64,000 nucleotides of DNA from Pseudomonas sp. TH43 (GCF_016650635.1 NZ_JAEKFI010000004.1:186001-250000), one strand, 5' to 3'. Numbered from the stretch's first letter, positions 1-7,982 are shown. The notes: a model not told the origin generated them from the sequence alone. Made by a program: numbers and translations.

Positions 1-140
1 TCGAGTCCTTCGAGAAATCACTGCTGGAAAAACTCTACGTCAGCTACCCCTCGACCCGCCAACTGGCCAGCCGCCTGCAAACCTCGCACACGGCCATCGC
101 CCATCGACTGCGCAAGTACGGCATCCCCAACAAACCCTGA
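1..140 (+). CDS. gcsR: C-terminal end of TyrR-type sigma-54 activator (GcsR-like), partial
   Basis: Only the last 45 codons are inside the window (frame begins at base 3, TGA at 138-140). The residues form a Fis/TyrR-type helix-turn-helix: the segment from YPSTRQLASRL to IAHRLRKYGI is typical of the DNA-binding tail of TyrR/PhhR family enhancer-binding proteins. The next operon encodes the glycine cleavage system behind a sigma-54-type promoter and TGTA-N-ACA dyads. This is the arrangement known for GcsR, the glycine-responsive activator of gcvH2-gcvP2-sdaA-gcvT2 in P. aeruginosa. The AAA+ and sensory domains lie upstream and cannot be checked, so the name rests on the HTH and on context. Confidence 0.75.
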   Translation, partial: ESFEKSLLEKLYVSYPSTRQLASRLQTSHTAIAHRLRKYGIPNKP

Positions 141-172
141 GCACACCAAAAATCCCCCCTGTGGGAAATACC

Positions 173-269
173 CCCCTGTGGGAGCGAGCCTGCTCGCGAA
201 AGCGGTATATCTGCAGAATCATTGGTGACTGACACACCCTCTTCGCGAGCAGGCTCGCTCCCACAGGGG
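173..269. repeat. REP doublet (inverted pair)
   Basis: Two inverted copies of a Pseudomonas REP motif (GTGGGAGCGAGCCTGCTCGCG and its complement) flank a short spacer. A degenerate extra fragment (CCCCCCTGTGGGA) sits just upstream near 155-167. Such doublets (REPINs) are dispersed non-autonomous elements mobilised by RAYT transposases. It lies between the regulator and the gcv operon. Confidence 0.9.
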
Positions 270-311
270 TTAGAGGGTAGATTCGAAATCGCGTCAAAAA
301 CGACCTCTGTC

Positions 312-348
312 TGTACTGAAAGCGCTACAGCGGAACGATATCGCTACA
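312..348 (+). promoter_or_regulatory. Two tandem 18-bp activator sites (GcsR/TyrR-like)
   Basis: Two adjacent 7-N4-7 dyads: TGTACTG-AAAG-CGCTACA at 312-329 and CGGAACG-ATAT-CGCTACA at 331-348, with a 19-bp repeat period. The right half CGCTACA is identical in both. The second resembles the complement of the TGTAACG-N4-CGTTCCG consensus recalled for GcsR. They lie about 150-190 bp upstream of the sigma-54 promoter, a normal enhancer distance. The match to the published consensus is from memory; the dyads are seen directly. Confidence 0.65.
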
Positions 349-411
349 CCCACCTCCGATCACCGCTGTGCAAGGCTTTGATCCCGTTCAGCTTTTTTCC
401 TCGCTCCATGC

Positions 412-429
412 TGTAGCGATTTCGCTACA
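412..429 (+). promoter_or_regulatory. Third activator site, perfect palindrome
   Basis: TGTAGCG-ATTT-CGCTACA is an exact dyad of the same 7-N4-7 form as the two sites at 312-348, starting exactly 100 bp after the first. A weaker related half (ATTT-CGCTGAA) follows at 444-454. Confidence 0.65.
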
Positions 430-492
430 CGCGATCAAGTCAGCCATTTCGCTGAAACACATAACTCATTGATTTATAACGACAAATAAACC

Positions 493-508
493 TTGGCCGC
501 GATCTTGC
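493..508 (+). promoter_or_regulatory. Sigma-54 promoter of the gcv operon
   Basis: TTGGCCGCGATCTTGC gives GG at 495-496 and GC at 507-508, separated by exactly 10 bp, with the TTGC of the -12 element intact. This is the sigma-54 (RpoN) -24/-12 signature. Transcription would start near 519-520, leaving a leader of about 75 nt before gcvH. It fits control by the adjacent TyrR-type activator. Confidence 0.8.
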
Positions 509-593
509 TAATCAACCCCTCATAAATAAGGGCCTTCGCGCCCGACTATTCCACCGCGTCCACCAGACGAGTCTGGCCCCCTGAGGAGTTTCC

Positions 594-977
594 ATGAGCG
601 AGTTGCGTTTTACTGAAGATCACGAATGGCTGCGCACCGAAGCTGACGGCAGCGTTACTGTCGGCATCACCGCTTTCGCGCAGAACGCCTTGGGCGACGT
701 GGTATTCGTGCAACTGCCTGAGCTGCAGGCTTACGAAAAAGGCGCCGAAGCCGCCACCGTGGAATCGGTGAAAGCCGCCAGCGGCGTGTACATGCCTCTC
801 GACGGCGACGTACTGGAAGTCAACCCGGCGCTGGAAGACGCTCCGGAACTGGTCAACGAAGATCCGCTGGGCCAAGGCTGGTTCTTCCGCTTCCAGCCAA
901 GCGATGCCGCCGCTGTCGGCAAATTGCTCGATCAGGACGCGTACGACCGTCTGATCAAAGCCCAAGCCGAAGCCTGA
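594..977 (+). CDS. gcvH: Glycine cleavage system H protein
   Basis: Lipoyl carrier of the glycine cleavage complex. It shuttles the aminomethyl group from GcvP to GcvT and electrons to lipoamide dehydrogenase in the cytoplasm. The 127-residue length is normal. The lipoylation loop VESVKAASGVY places the modified lysine at residue 60. The ATG follows a GAGGAG-type ribosome site. It is the first gene of the operon gcvH-gcvP-sdaA-gcvT; only 11 bp separate it from gcvP. The sigma-54 promoter and dyads upstream imply glycine-inducible expression. This appears to be the catabolic (gcvH2-type) copy; pseudomonads usually carry a second gcv set elsewhere. Confidence 0.97.
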   Translation: MSELRFTEDHEWLRTEADGSVTVGITAFAQNALGDVVFVQLPELQAYEKGAEAATVESVKAASGVYMPLDGDVLEVNPALEDAPELVNEDPLGQGWFFRFQPSDAAAVGKLLDQDAYDRLIKAQAEA

Positions 978-988
978 GGAACGCCGAC

Positions 989-3841
989 ATGACTCAAGTA
1001 AACCTTGGCACCGCCAACGAATTCATCGCCCGTCATATCGGCCCGCGCGCCGGTGACGAGCAAGCCATGCTCAACAGCCTCGGCTTCGATTCGCTCGAAG
1101 CGCTGAGCGCCAGCGTCATCCCGGAAAGCATCAAGGGCACCAGCGTGCTTGGCATGGACGACGGTCTCAGCGAAGCCGACGCCTTGGCGATGATCAAATC
1201 CATCGCCGGCAAGAATCAGCTGTTCAAGACCTACATCGGCCAGGGCTACTACAACTGCCATACGCCTTCGCCGATCCTGCGCAACCTGCTGGAAAACCCG
1301 GCCTGGTACACCGCTTACACCCCATACCAGCCTGAAATTTCACAGGGCCGTCTCGAAGCGCTGTTGAACTTCCAGACGATGATCAGCGACCTCACCGGCC
1401 TGCCGATTGCCAACGCCTCCCTGCTCGACGAAGCCACCGCCGCTGCCGAAGCCATGACCTTCTGCAAACGCCTGAGCAAGAACAAGGGCAGCCACCAGTT
1501 CTTCGCCTCGATCCACAGTCACCCGCAAACCCTCGACGTGCTGCGCACCCGTGCCGAGCCGCTGGGTATTGAAGTTGTAGTGGGCGATGAGCGTGAACTG
1601 ACTGAGGTGACGCCGTTCTTCGGCGCGCTGCTGCAATACCCGGCCGCCAACGGTGACGTGTTCGACTACCGCGAACTGACCGAACGCTTCCACGCTGCCA
1701 ATGCGCTGGTGGCCGTGGCCGCTGACTTGCTGGCCCTGACGCTGCTGACCGCGCCAGGCGAGTTCGGCGCTGACGTTGCCATCGGTTCGGCACAACGCTT
1801 CGGCGTGCCGCTGGGTTTCGGTGGCCCGCACGCCGCTTACTTCTCCACCAAAGATGCGTTCAAGCGCGACATGCCGGGCCGTCTGGTCGGTGTTTCGGTT
1901 GACCGTTTCGGCAAGCCGGCGCTGCGCCTGGCCATGCAAACCCGCGAGCAACACATCCGTCGCGAGAAGGCCACGTCGAACATCTGCACCGCGCAAGTGC
2001 TGCTGGCCAACATCGCCAGCATGTACGCCGTCTACCACGGCCCGAAAGGCCTGACGCAGATCGCCAACCGCGTGCATCACCTGACCGCGATTCTGGCCAA
2101 GGGCCTGACCGCTCTGGGCCAGACCGTCGAGCAGGCGAGCTTCTTCGACACCCTGACCCTGGCCACCGGCGCACAAACCGCCGCGCTGCACGACAGGGCG
2201 CACGTTGCGCAGATCAACCTGCGCGTGATCGACGCTGAGCGTCTGGGCCTGTCGGTTGACGAGACCACCACACAGTCGGACATCGAAACCCTGTGGGGCC
2301 TGTTCGCCGACGGCAAGACCCTGCCGGACTTCGCTGCGCTGGCCGCTTCGGTGCAAAGCACCATTCCGGCGTCGCTGGTGCGCCAGTCGCCAATCCTCAG
2401 CCACCCGGTGTTCAACCGTTATCACTCGGAAACCGAGCTGATGCGCTACCTGCGCAAACTGGCCGACAAGGACCTGGCGCTGGATCGCACCATGATCCCG
2501 CTGGGCTCGTGCACCATGAAACTCAACGCCGCCAGCGAAATGATCCCGGTGACCTGGGCTGAATTCGGCGCCCTGCACCCGTTCGCCCCCGCCGCGCAAA
2601 GCGCCGGTTATCAGCAACTGACCGATGAACTGGAAGCGATGCTCTGCGCCGCCACCGGTTACGACGCGATCTCGCTGCAACCGAACGCCGGTTCGCAAGG
2701 CGAATACGCTGGCCTGCTGGCGATCCGCGCCTATCACCAGAGCCGTGGCGATGAGCGTCGCGACATCTGCCTGATCCCGTCGTCCGCTCACGGCACCAAC
2801 CCGGCCACCGCCAACATGGCGGGCATGCGCGTTGTCGTGACCGCGTGCGATGCGCGTGGCAACGTCGACATTGAAGACCTGCGCGCCAAAGCCATCGAGC
2901 ACCGCGAACACCTCGCCGCCCTGATGATCACTTACCCGTCCACCCACGGCGTGTTCGAAGAAGGCATCCGCGAAATCTGCGGGATCATTCATGACAACGG
3001 CGGCCAGGTGTACATCGACGGCGCCAACATGAACGCGATGGTCGGCCTCTGCGCGCCGGGCAAGTTCGGCGGCGATGTCTCGCACCTGAACCTGCACAAA
3101 ACCTTCTGCATCCCGCACGGCGGTGGCGGCCCGGGCGTTGGCCCGATTGGCGTCAAGTCGCATCTCACTCCGTTCCTGCCCGGCCACGGCCAGATGGAGC
3201 GCAAGGAAGGCGCGGTCTGCGCGGCACCGTTCGGCAGTGCGAGCATTTTGCCGATCACCTGGATGTACATTCGGATGATGGGTGGCGCGGGTCTGAAGCG
3301 TGCTTCGCAACTGGCGATCCTCAATGCCAACTACATTTCCCGCCGCCTCGAAGAGCACTATCCAGTGCTGTACACCGGCAGCAACGGTCTGGTCGCGCAC
3401 GAGTGCATCCTTGACCTGCGTCCACTGAAAGACAGCAGCGGCATCAGCGTCGATGACGTCGCCAAGCGCCTGATCGACTTCGGTTTCCACGCCCCGACCA
3501 TGTCGTTCCCGGTGGCCGGCACGCTGATGATCGAGCCGACTGAAAGTGAGTCCAAGGAAGAACTGGATCGCTTCTGCGACGCCATGATCCGCATCCGCGA
3601 AGAAATCCGCGCGGTGGAAAACGGCACGCTGGACAAGGACGACAACCCGCTGAAAAACGCGCCGCATACCGCAGCGGAACTGGTTGGCGAGTGGACTCAC
3701 CCGTACAGCCGCGAGCAAGCGGTGTACCCGGTCGCGTCGCTGATCGAAGGCAAGTACTGGCCACCGGTCGGTCGCGTCGACAACGTGTTCGGCGACCGCA
3801 ACCTGGTCTGCGCCTGCCCGTCGATCGAAAGCTACGCTTAA
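989..3841 (+). CDS. gcvP: Glycine dehydrogenase (decarboxylating), P protein
   Basis: PLP-dependent P protein of 950 residues, the size of the single-chain (fused alpha-beta) bacterial form. It decarboxylates glycine and transfers the aminomethyl group to lipoyl-GcvH. The C-terminal half carries the PLP lysine in LNLHKTFCIPHGGGGPG (Lys704) followed by the glycine-rich loop. The N-terminal half is the degenerate second aminotransferase-fold domain, with PIANASLLDEATAAAEA near residue 140. Start ATG at 989 follows TGAGGAACGCC. A perfect 10-bp-stem hairpin lies directly after the TAA. In P. aeruginosa a glyA2 gene follows gcvP2, but here the next gene is sdaA after a REP doublet. Confidence 0.97.
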   Translation: MTQVNLGTANEFIARHIGPRAGDEQAMLNSLGFDSLEALSASVIPESIKGTSVLGMDDGLSEADALAMIKSIAGKNQLFKTYIGQGYYNCHTPSPILRNLLENPAWYTAYTPYQPEISQGRLEALLNFQTMISDLTGLPIANASLLDEATAAAEAMTFCKRLSKNKGSHQFFASIHSHPQTLDVLRTRAEPLGIEVVVGDERELTEVTPFFGALLQYPAANGDVFDYRELTERFHAANALVAVAADLLALTLLTAPGEFGADVAIGSAQRFGVPLGFGGPHAAYFSTKDAFKRDMPGRLVGVSVDRFGKPALRLAMQTREQHIRREKATSNICTAQVLLANIASMYAVYHGPKGLTQIANRVHHLTAILAKGLTALGQTVEQASFFDTLTLATGAQTAALHDRAHVAQINLRVIDAERLGLSVDETTTQSDIETLWGLFADGKTLPDFAALAASVQSTIPASLVRQSPILSHPVFNRYHSETELMRYLRKLADKDLALDRTMIPLGSCTMKLNAASEMIPVTWAEFGALHPFAPAAQSAGYQQLTDELEAMLCAATGYDAISLQPNAGSQGEYAGLLAIRAYHQSRGDERRDICLIPSSAHGTNPATANMAGMRVVVTACDARGNVDIEDLRAKAIEHREHLAALMITYPSTHGVFEEGIREICGIIHDNGGQVYIDGANMNAMVGLCAPGKFGGDVSHLNLHKTFCIPHGGGGPGVGPIGVKSHLTPFLPGHGQMERKEGAVCAAPFGSASILPITWMYIRMMGGAGLKRASQLAILNANYISRRLEEHYPVLYTGSNGLVAHECILDLRPLKDSSGISVDDVAKRLIDFGFHAPTMSFPVAGTLMIEPTESESKEELDRFCDAMIRIREEIRAVENGTLDKDDNPLKNAPHTAAELVGEWTHPYSREQAVYPVASLIEGKYWPPVGRVDNVFGDRNLVCACPSIESYA

Positions 3842-3847
3842 CCCGAT

Positions 3848-3873
3848 GCGGGATCAGTTATCGCTGATCCCGC
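3848..3873 (+). other. Perfect 10-bp hairpin after gcvP
   Basis: GCGGGATCAG-TTATCG-CTGATCCCGC begins 6 bases after the gcvP stop. There is no downstream T-run, so it is more likely a 3'-end stabiliser or attenuator within the operon than a full terminator. Confidence 0.55.
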
Positions 3874-3887
3874 ACACACCGCATCCC

Positions 3888-3979
3888 TGTAGGAGCTGAG
3901 CTTGCTCGCGAAAGCGGTGTATCAGATAGCTGACAAGTTGACTGACACACCGCTTTCGCGAGCAAGCTCAGCTCCTACA
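3888..3979. repeat. REP doublet between gcvP and sdaA
   Basis: Inverted copies of TGTAGGAGCTGAGCTTGCTC flank a spacer containing TTGACTGACACACC. It occupies most of the gap between gcvP and sdaA inside the operon, at the place where P. aeruginosa has glyA2. Confidence 0.9.
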
Positions 3980-4041
3980 AGGGAATGCGGGCAGCCGCAA
4001 AGATCCGCCAATTCCTATAACAAGAAACCGGAGAACCACTC

Positions 4042-5418
4042 ATGTCGTTAAGCGTGTTCGACCTGTTCAAGATTGGTATCGGCCCCTCCAGCTCCCACAC
4101 CGTCGGCCCGATGCGTGCTGCTGCGCGCTTTGCTGAAGGCCTGCGACGTGAAAATCTGCTGACCACCACCGCCAGCGTGCGCGTCGAGTTATATGGTTCC
4201 CTCGGCGCTACCGGCAAAGGCCACGGCAGCGACAAAGCCGTGCTGCTCGGCCTCGAAGGCGAACACCCGGATACCGTCGACACCGAAACCGTCGCCGCCC
4301 GCCTGCAACAAATTCGCGGCGATGGCCGACTGAACCTGCTCGCTGAACACAGCATTGCGTTCAACGAGAAAGAACATCTGGCGATGATCCGAAAGCCGCT
4401 GGCCTATCACCCCAACGGCATGATCTTTCGCGCCTTCGACGCCGCTGGCATTCAAATCCGCAGCCGCGAGTATTACTCGGTCGGCGGTGGTTTTGTCGTC
4501 GATGAAGACGCCGCGGGTGCCGACCGTATCGTCGAAGACGCCACGCCGCTGACCTTCCCGTTCAAAAGCGCAAAAGACTTGCTCAGCCATTGCGCCACTT
4601 ATGGTCTGTCGATCAGCCAAGTGATGCTGACCAACGAAAGCGCCTGGCGCCCGGAAGCGGAAACCCGTGCCGGTCTGCTGAAGATCTGGCAGGTCATGCA
4701 GGACTGCGTCGCCGCCGGTTGCCGTAACGAAGGCATCTTGCCGGGTGGCCTGAAGGTTAAACGCCGTGCGGCGGCGCTGCATCGACAACTGTGCAAGAAC
4801 CCGGAGTCGGCACTGCGCGATCCACTGTCAGTGCTCGATTGGGTCAACCTCTACGCGCTGGCCGTCAACGAAGAAAACGCCAATGGCGGGCGAGTGGTCA
4901 CGGCGCCGACCAACGGCGCGGCGGGGATCATTCCAGCAGTGCTGCATTACTACATGCGTTTTATCCCCGGTTCGAACGATGACGGCGTTGTACGTTTTCT
5001 GCTGACCGCTGCGGCCATCGGCATTCTGTACAAGGAAAACGCCTCGATCTCCGGTGCCGAAGTCGGTTGCCAGGGTGAAGTCGGCGTGGCCTGTTCGATG
5101 GCGGCCGGAGCGTTGTGCGAAGTGCTCGGCGGCAGCGTGCAGCAAGTCGAAAACGCTGCGGAAATCGGCATGGAGCACAACCTCGGCCTGACCTGCGACC
5201 CGATTGGCGGGCTGGTGCAGGTGCCGTGCATCGAGCGCAACGCAATGGGTTCGGTGAAGGCAATCAACGCGGTGCGCATGGCGATGCGCGGCGACGGCCA
5301 GCATTTCGTCTCGCTCGACAAGGTCATCCGCACGATGCGCCAGACCGGCGCCGACATGAAAAGCAAATACAAAGAGACCGCCCGCGGCGGTCTGGCGGTC
5401 AACATTATCGAGTGCTGA
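4042..5418 (+). CDS. sdaA: L-serine dehydratase, [4Fe-4S] type
   Basis: Converts L-serine to pyruvate and ammonia. In this operon it disposes of serine made from glycine-derived one-carbon units. The 458-residue single-chain form has the N-terminal beta domain with KIGIGPSSSHTVGPM at 11-25. The alpha domain has cluster cysteines Cys343 (VGCQGE), Cys385 (LTCDP) and Cys396 (VPCIE), the same numbers as the iron-sulfur ligands of the Legionella enzyme. Start ATG 4042 is preceded by CCGGAGAACCACTC. It lies between gcvP and gcvT, as in the GcsR regulon. No second promoter is obvious in the REP-filled gap upstream. Confidence 0.96.
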   Translation: MSLSVFDLFKIGIGPSSSHTVGPMRAAARFAEGLRRENLLTTTASVRVELYGSLGATGKGHGSDKAVLLGLEGEHPDTVDTETVAARLQQIRGDGRLNLLAEHSIAFNEKEHLAMIRKPLAYHPNGMIFRAFDAAGIQIRSREYYSVGGGFVVDEDAAGADRIVEDATPLTFPFKSAKDLLSHCATYGLSISQVMLTNESAWRPEAETRAGLLKIWQVMQDCVAAGCRNEGILPGGLKVKRRAAALHRQLCKNPESALRDPLSVLDWVNLYALAVNEENANGGRVVTAPTNGAAGIIPAVLHYYMRFIPGSNDDGVVRFLLTAAAIGILYKENASISGAEVGCQGEVGVACSMAAGALCEVLGGSVQQVENAAEIGMEHNLGLTCDPIGGLVQVPCIERNAMGSVKAINAVRMAMRGDGQHFVSLDKVIRTMRQTGADMKSKYKETARGGLAVNIIEC

Positions 5419-5424
5419 GCCTTA

Positions 5425-5520
5425 TTTAACTCCGCCTCCCTCAGGGAGACGATCGTACTTAGCCCCCTCTCCCTCCGGAAGAGAAACGTAACTAACTCCC
5501 TCTCCCTCCGGGAGAGGGTT
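5425..5520. repeat. Three degenerate CTCCCTC/GGGAG palindromes
   Basis: The sdaA-gcvT gap holds three variants of a short inverted repeat: CTCCCTCAGGGAG, CTCCCTCCGGAAGAG and CCCTCTCCCTCCGGGAGAGGG. Each is separated by about 20-30 bases of AC(G/T)TAACT-like sequence. The last is an almost perfect palindrome. They look like a small REP-like family and could fold into successive hairpins in the mRNA just before the gcvT ribosome site. Confidence 0.7.
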
Positions 5521-5542
5521 GGCGTGAATCAAGGAGTTCCGC

Positions 5543-6667
5543 ATGTCCACCGAACAACTGTCGAAAACCCCGCTGCACGCTCTGCACATCGAACTCGGCG
5601 CTCGCATGGTGCCGTTCGCCGGCTACGACATGCCGGTGCAATACCCGCTCGGCGTGATGAAAGAACACCAGCACACCCGCGAACAGGCCGGTCTGTTCGA
5701 TGTTTCGCACATGGGCCAGATCCGCCTGACTGGCGCCAATGCCGCCAAAGCCCTGGAAACTCTGGTGCCGGTGGACATCATCGACCTGCCAGTGGGCATG
5801 CAGCGATACGCGATGTTCACCAATGAAACCGGCGGCATTCTCGATGACCTGATGGTCGCCAACCTCGGCAACGACGAACTGTTCCTCGTGGTCAACGCTG
5901 CATGCAAGGATCAGGACCTGGCCCACCTGCAACAACACATCGGCGATCAGTGCACCATTACGGCGCTGTTCGAAGAACGCGCGCTGCTCGCGCTACAAGG
6001 TCCGGCGGCGGTCAGCGTGCTCGCACGTCTTGCTCCTGAAGTGGCGAAGATGACTTTCATGCAATTCGCCCGCGTGAATCTGCTGGGCATCGATTGCTTC
6101 GTCAGCCGTTCGGGTTACACCGGTGAAGACGGTTTCGAAATTTCGGTGCCGGCTGACGCTGCGGAAAAACTCGCCCGAGCCCTGCTCGCCGAGCCAGAAG
6201 TTCAGGCCATTGGCCTTGGTGCTCGCGATTCGCTGCGCCTTGAAGCCGGTCTGTGCCTGTACGGCCACGACATGAACACCGAGACCACGCCAATCGAGGC
6301 CAGCCTGTTGTGGGCGATCTCCAAGCCGCGTCGCGCTGATGGCCCACGGGCCGGTGGTTTCCCGGGGGCAGAAGTTGTGTTCGCCCAGCAACAGAACGGT
6401 GTTGCGCGCAAACGCGTCGGCCTGCTGCCACAAGAACGTACGCCAGTGCGTGAAGGCGCAGAAATCGTCAACGAAGCAGGCGAGATCATCGGCACCGTCT
6501 GCAGCGGTGGTTTCGGTCCGACCTTGGGCGGTCCCTTGGCAATGGGTTACCTCGATAGTGCTTATGTCACACTTGATACGCCAGTTTGGGCAATCGTTCG
6601 TGGGAAAAAGGTGCAAATGCTTGTAAGCAAAATGCCATTTGTTCCACAACGCTACTACCGGGGTTGA
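5543..6667 (+). CDS. gcvT: Aminomethyltransferase (glycine cleavage T protein)
   Basis: Transfers the methylene group from aminomethyl-lipoyl GcvH to tetrahydrofolate, releasing ammonia. The 374-residue length is usual. The N-terminal folate-binding core shows GARMVPFAGYDMPVQYP at 14-30, the catalytic region MFTNETGGILDDLMV and the later GEDGFEISVP segment; the C-terminal barrel ends with RGKKVQMLVSKMPFVPQRYYRG. The ATG follows an AAGGAGTTCCGC ribosome site. It is the last gene of the catabolic gcv operon. The proteobacterial GcvT fold is shared with other folate enzymes, but the operon settles the identity. Confidence 0.96.
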   Translation: MSTEQLSKTPLHALHIELGARMVPFAGYDMPVQYPLGVMKEHQHTREQAGLFDVSHMGQIRLTGANAAKALETLVPVDIIDLPVGMQRYAMFTNETGGILDDLMVANLGNDELFLVVNAACKDQDLAHLQQHIGDQCTITALFEERALLALQGPAAVSVLARLAPEVAKMTFMQFARVNLLGIDCFVSRSGYTGEDGFEISVPADAAEKLARALLAEPEVQAIGLGARDSLRLEAGLCLYGHDMNTETTPIEASLLWAISKPRRADGPRAGGFPGAEVVFAQQQNGVARKRVGLLPQERTPVREGAEIVNEAGEIIGTVCSGGFGPTLGGPLAMGYLDSAYVTLDTPVWAIVRGKKVQMLVSKMPFVPQRYYRG

Positions 6668-6682
6668 TTGACTGTTTCTATA

Positions 6683-6732
6683 CGTAACGCGGTTGCGTTA
6701 TGCGTGCACTAATGTGTAACGCAATCGCCACA
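6683..6732. promoter_or_regulatory. TAACGC dyads after gcvT (possible operator)
   Basis: CGTAACGC-GGTT-GCGTTATG is a near-perfect dyad at about 6683-6702. It is followed at 6715-6732 by TGTAACG-CAAT-CGCCACA, whose left half equals the TGTAACG half-site recalled for GcsR. The function is unknown; it could belong to the cold-shock gene promoter region or be another activator site. Confidence 0.35.
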
Positions 6733-7072
6733 AAAAAGTGCATTTTCTATCAACTGATTCGAATATGAACTTTGCTTATAACGATCGAAAACAATTGAAC
6801 AAGCTCATCGTCTAAGCCTGCACTAGCGAACCGACTAAACACCACCAAGGGCAGCAAAACCGGGGCCTTAACGGGGCTTGTTTTTTCTCCCGTAGTTGGC
6901 GTAGAGTTTGTCCACTGTGTTTGCATGGGTCAGCTTGGAATCGTGACCTGGGCAGTAGCCTACAAGTTAGCTACATCCCGTTCGACGTCTTCTTACTCTC
7001 CTGCAACCAGCCCCAGTACTCTTTCATGAGAAGGAGACTGTCATTAATTTTTTGCGTCAAAGGAAATAAGAA
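6733..7072 (+). other. Long non-coding leader of the cold-shock gene
   Basis: No convincing gene lies between gcvT and the cold-shock gene. The stretch is AT-richer than its surroundings and ends with AAAGGAAATAAGAA before the ATG. Cold-shock genes of the CspA family typically have long structured 5' UTRs, so much of this is probably leader. No promoter was assigned. Confidence 0.5.
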
Positions 7073-7285
7073 ATGTCCACACGTCAGAGCGGTACCGTCA
7101 AGTGGTTTAACGACGAGAAAGGTTTTGGTTTTATCACTCCAGAAAGCGGTCCGGATCTGTTCGTGCATTTCCGCGCCATTCAGGGCAACGGCTTCAAAAG
7201 CCTGAAAGAAGGCCAGAAAGTGACCTTCGTTGCTGTGCAAGGCCAGAAAGGCATGCAGGCTGATGAAGTTCAAGCAGAAGGCTGA
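7073..7285 (+). CDS. CspA-family cold-shock protein
   Basis: A 70-residue single cold-shock domain (OB fold) that binds single-stranded RNA/DNA and melts mRNA structure. Both nucleic-acid motifs are intact: RNP1 KGFGFITPE at about 17-25 and RNP2 DLFVHF at about 30-35. TVKWFNDEKGFGF is the family signature. The ribosome site AAAGGAAATAAGAA precedes the ATG, and a strong terminator follows, so it is monocistronic. It resembles the CapB/CspA group of pseudomonads; the exact paralogue cannot be assigned from sequence alone. Confidence 0.95.
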   Translation: MSTRQSGTVKWFNDEKGFGFITPESGPDLFVHFRAIQGNGFKSLKEGQKVTFVAVQGQKGMQADEVQAEG

Positions 7286-7296
7286 TCTTCTGTAAC

Positions 7297-7333
7297 GAAA
7301 AAGCCCCTGATATTGATATCAGGGGCTTTTTTG
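7297..7333 (+). terminator. Intrinsic terminator of the cold-shock gene
   Basis: GCCCCTGATA-TTGA-TATCAGGGGC is a perfect stem preceded by A-run and followed by T6. It may act in both directions. Confidence 0.93.
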
Positions 7334-7382
7334 TGCGCGCGAATCCGTAAAATGGCGCTTCATTTTGCGTCCAGAGGCTGCC

Positions 7383-7871
7383 ATGTCGAAAAACCTGCTC
7401 ACCCCGCAAGGCGACTTTCCCACCGTCGGCCTTGGGCGTCGTCTGGCAGCAATGTTCTATGACTTCCTGTTGTGCACCGCCCTGCTGATCGTGACCGGCT
7501 TCATCTACAAGCTCATCCAGGCAGCAATCATTGGCGAAGAGCGACTGCGGGTGATGACCGATGCCGGCAAACTTGATGGCGATCCGCTGTACTCGACGGT
7601 ATTGCTATTGGTGCTGTTCGCCTTCTTCGCCAAGTTCTGGACCCATGGCGGGCAGACGCTGGGCATGCAGGTGTGGGGCATTCGCGTGCAGAACGCCGAT
7701 GGCAGCGCAATCAGCCTGTGGCAGGCGCTGCTGCGCTTTATGGTGTCGATTGCATCGTGGCTGTGTGCAGGGCTTGGATTCTTCTGGTCGCTGTATGACA
7801 AGCAGAAGCGCACGTGGCACGACATCTATTCCGATACCCGCGTCGTACGAATCCCGAAGAAAATCAAGTAA
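7383..7871 (+). CDS. RDD family membrane protein
   Basis: A 162-residue inner-membrane protein. The RDD signature is seen as GLGRRLAAMFYDFLLCTALLI in the first helix region, then WTHGGQTLGMQVWGIRVQNADG and the C-terminal QKRTWHDIYSDTRVV. Three hydrophobic segments are visible, near residues 20-42, 65-85 and 110-130. The ATG at 7383 follows AGAGGCTGCC and is preferred over an in-frame TTG six codons upstream. RDD proteins are poorly characterised; some act in ion or sodium transport. It has its own transcription unit between a terminator and a REP doublet. No substrate can be inferred. Confidence 0.85.
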   Translation: MSKNLLTPQGDFPTVGLGRRLAAMFYDFLLCTALLIVTGFIYKLIQAAIIGEERLRVMTDAGKLDGDPLYSTVLLLVLFAFFAKFWTHGGQTLGMQVWGIRVQNADGSAISLWQALLRFMVSIASWLCAGLGFFWSLYDKQKRTWHDIYSDTRVVRIPKKIK

Positions 7872-7892
7872 CGTCCAGACACCGAATACCAA

Positions 7893-7982
7893 TGTGGGAG
7901 CGAGCCTGCTCGCGAAGGCGTCGTATCAGTCAATTTCAATGGTGACTGGTACACCGCTTTCGCGAGCAGGCTCGCTCCCACA
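7893..7982. repeat. REP doublet
   Basis: Inverted GTGGGAGCGAGCCTGCTCGCG copies around a spacer. It lies between the convergent 3' ends of the RDD gene and nadA. Confidence 0.9.

Noticed and set aside
1340..3718. A 792-codon open frame on the minus strand opposite gcvP
   Set aside because: It is a shadow of the codon bias of gcvP: no ribosome site and low-complexity translation, while the plus-strand frame has clear family motifs.
6860..6900. Intrinsic terminator before the cold-shock gene (GGGGCCTTAACGGGGCTTG then TTTTTT)
   Set aside because: The two G-rich segments are direct repeats rather than inverted ones, so no stable stem precedes the T-run.
6921..7205. 94-codon frame overlapping the cold-shock gene start
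   Set aside because: It runs out of frame through the Csp coding sequence and lacks a ribosome site.
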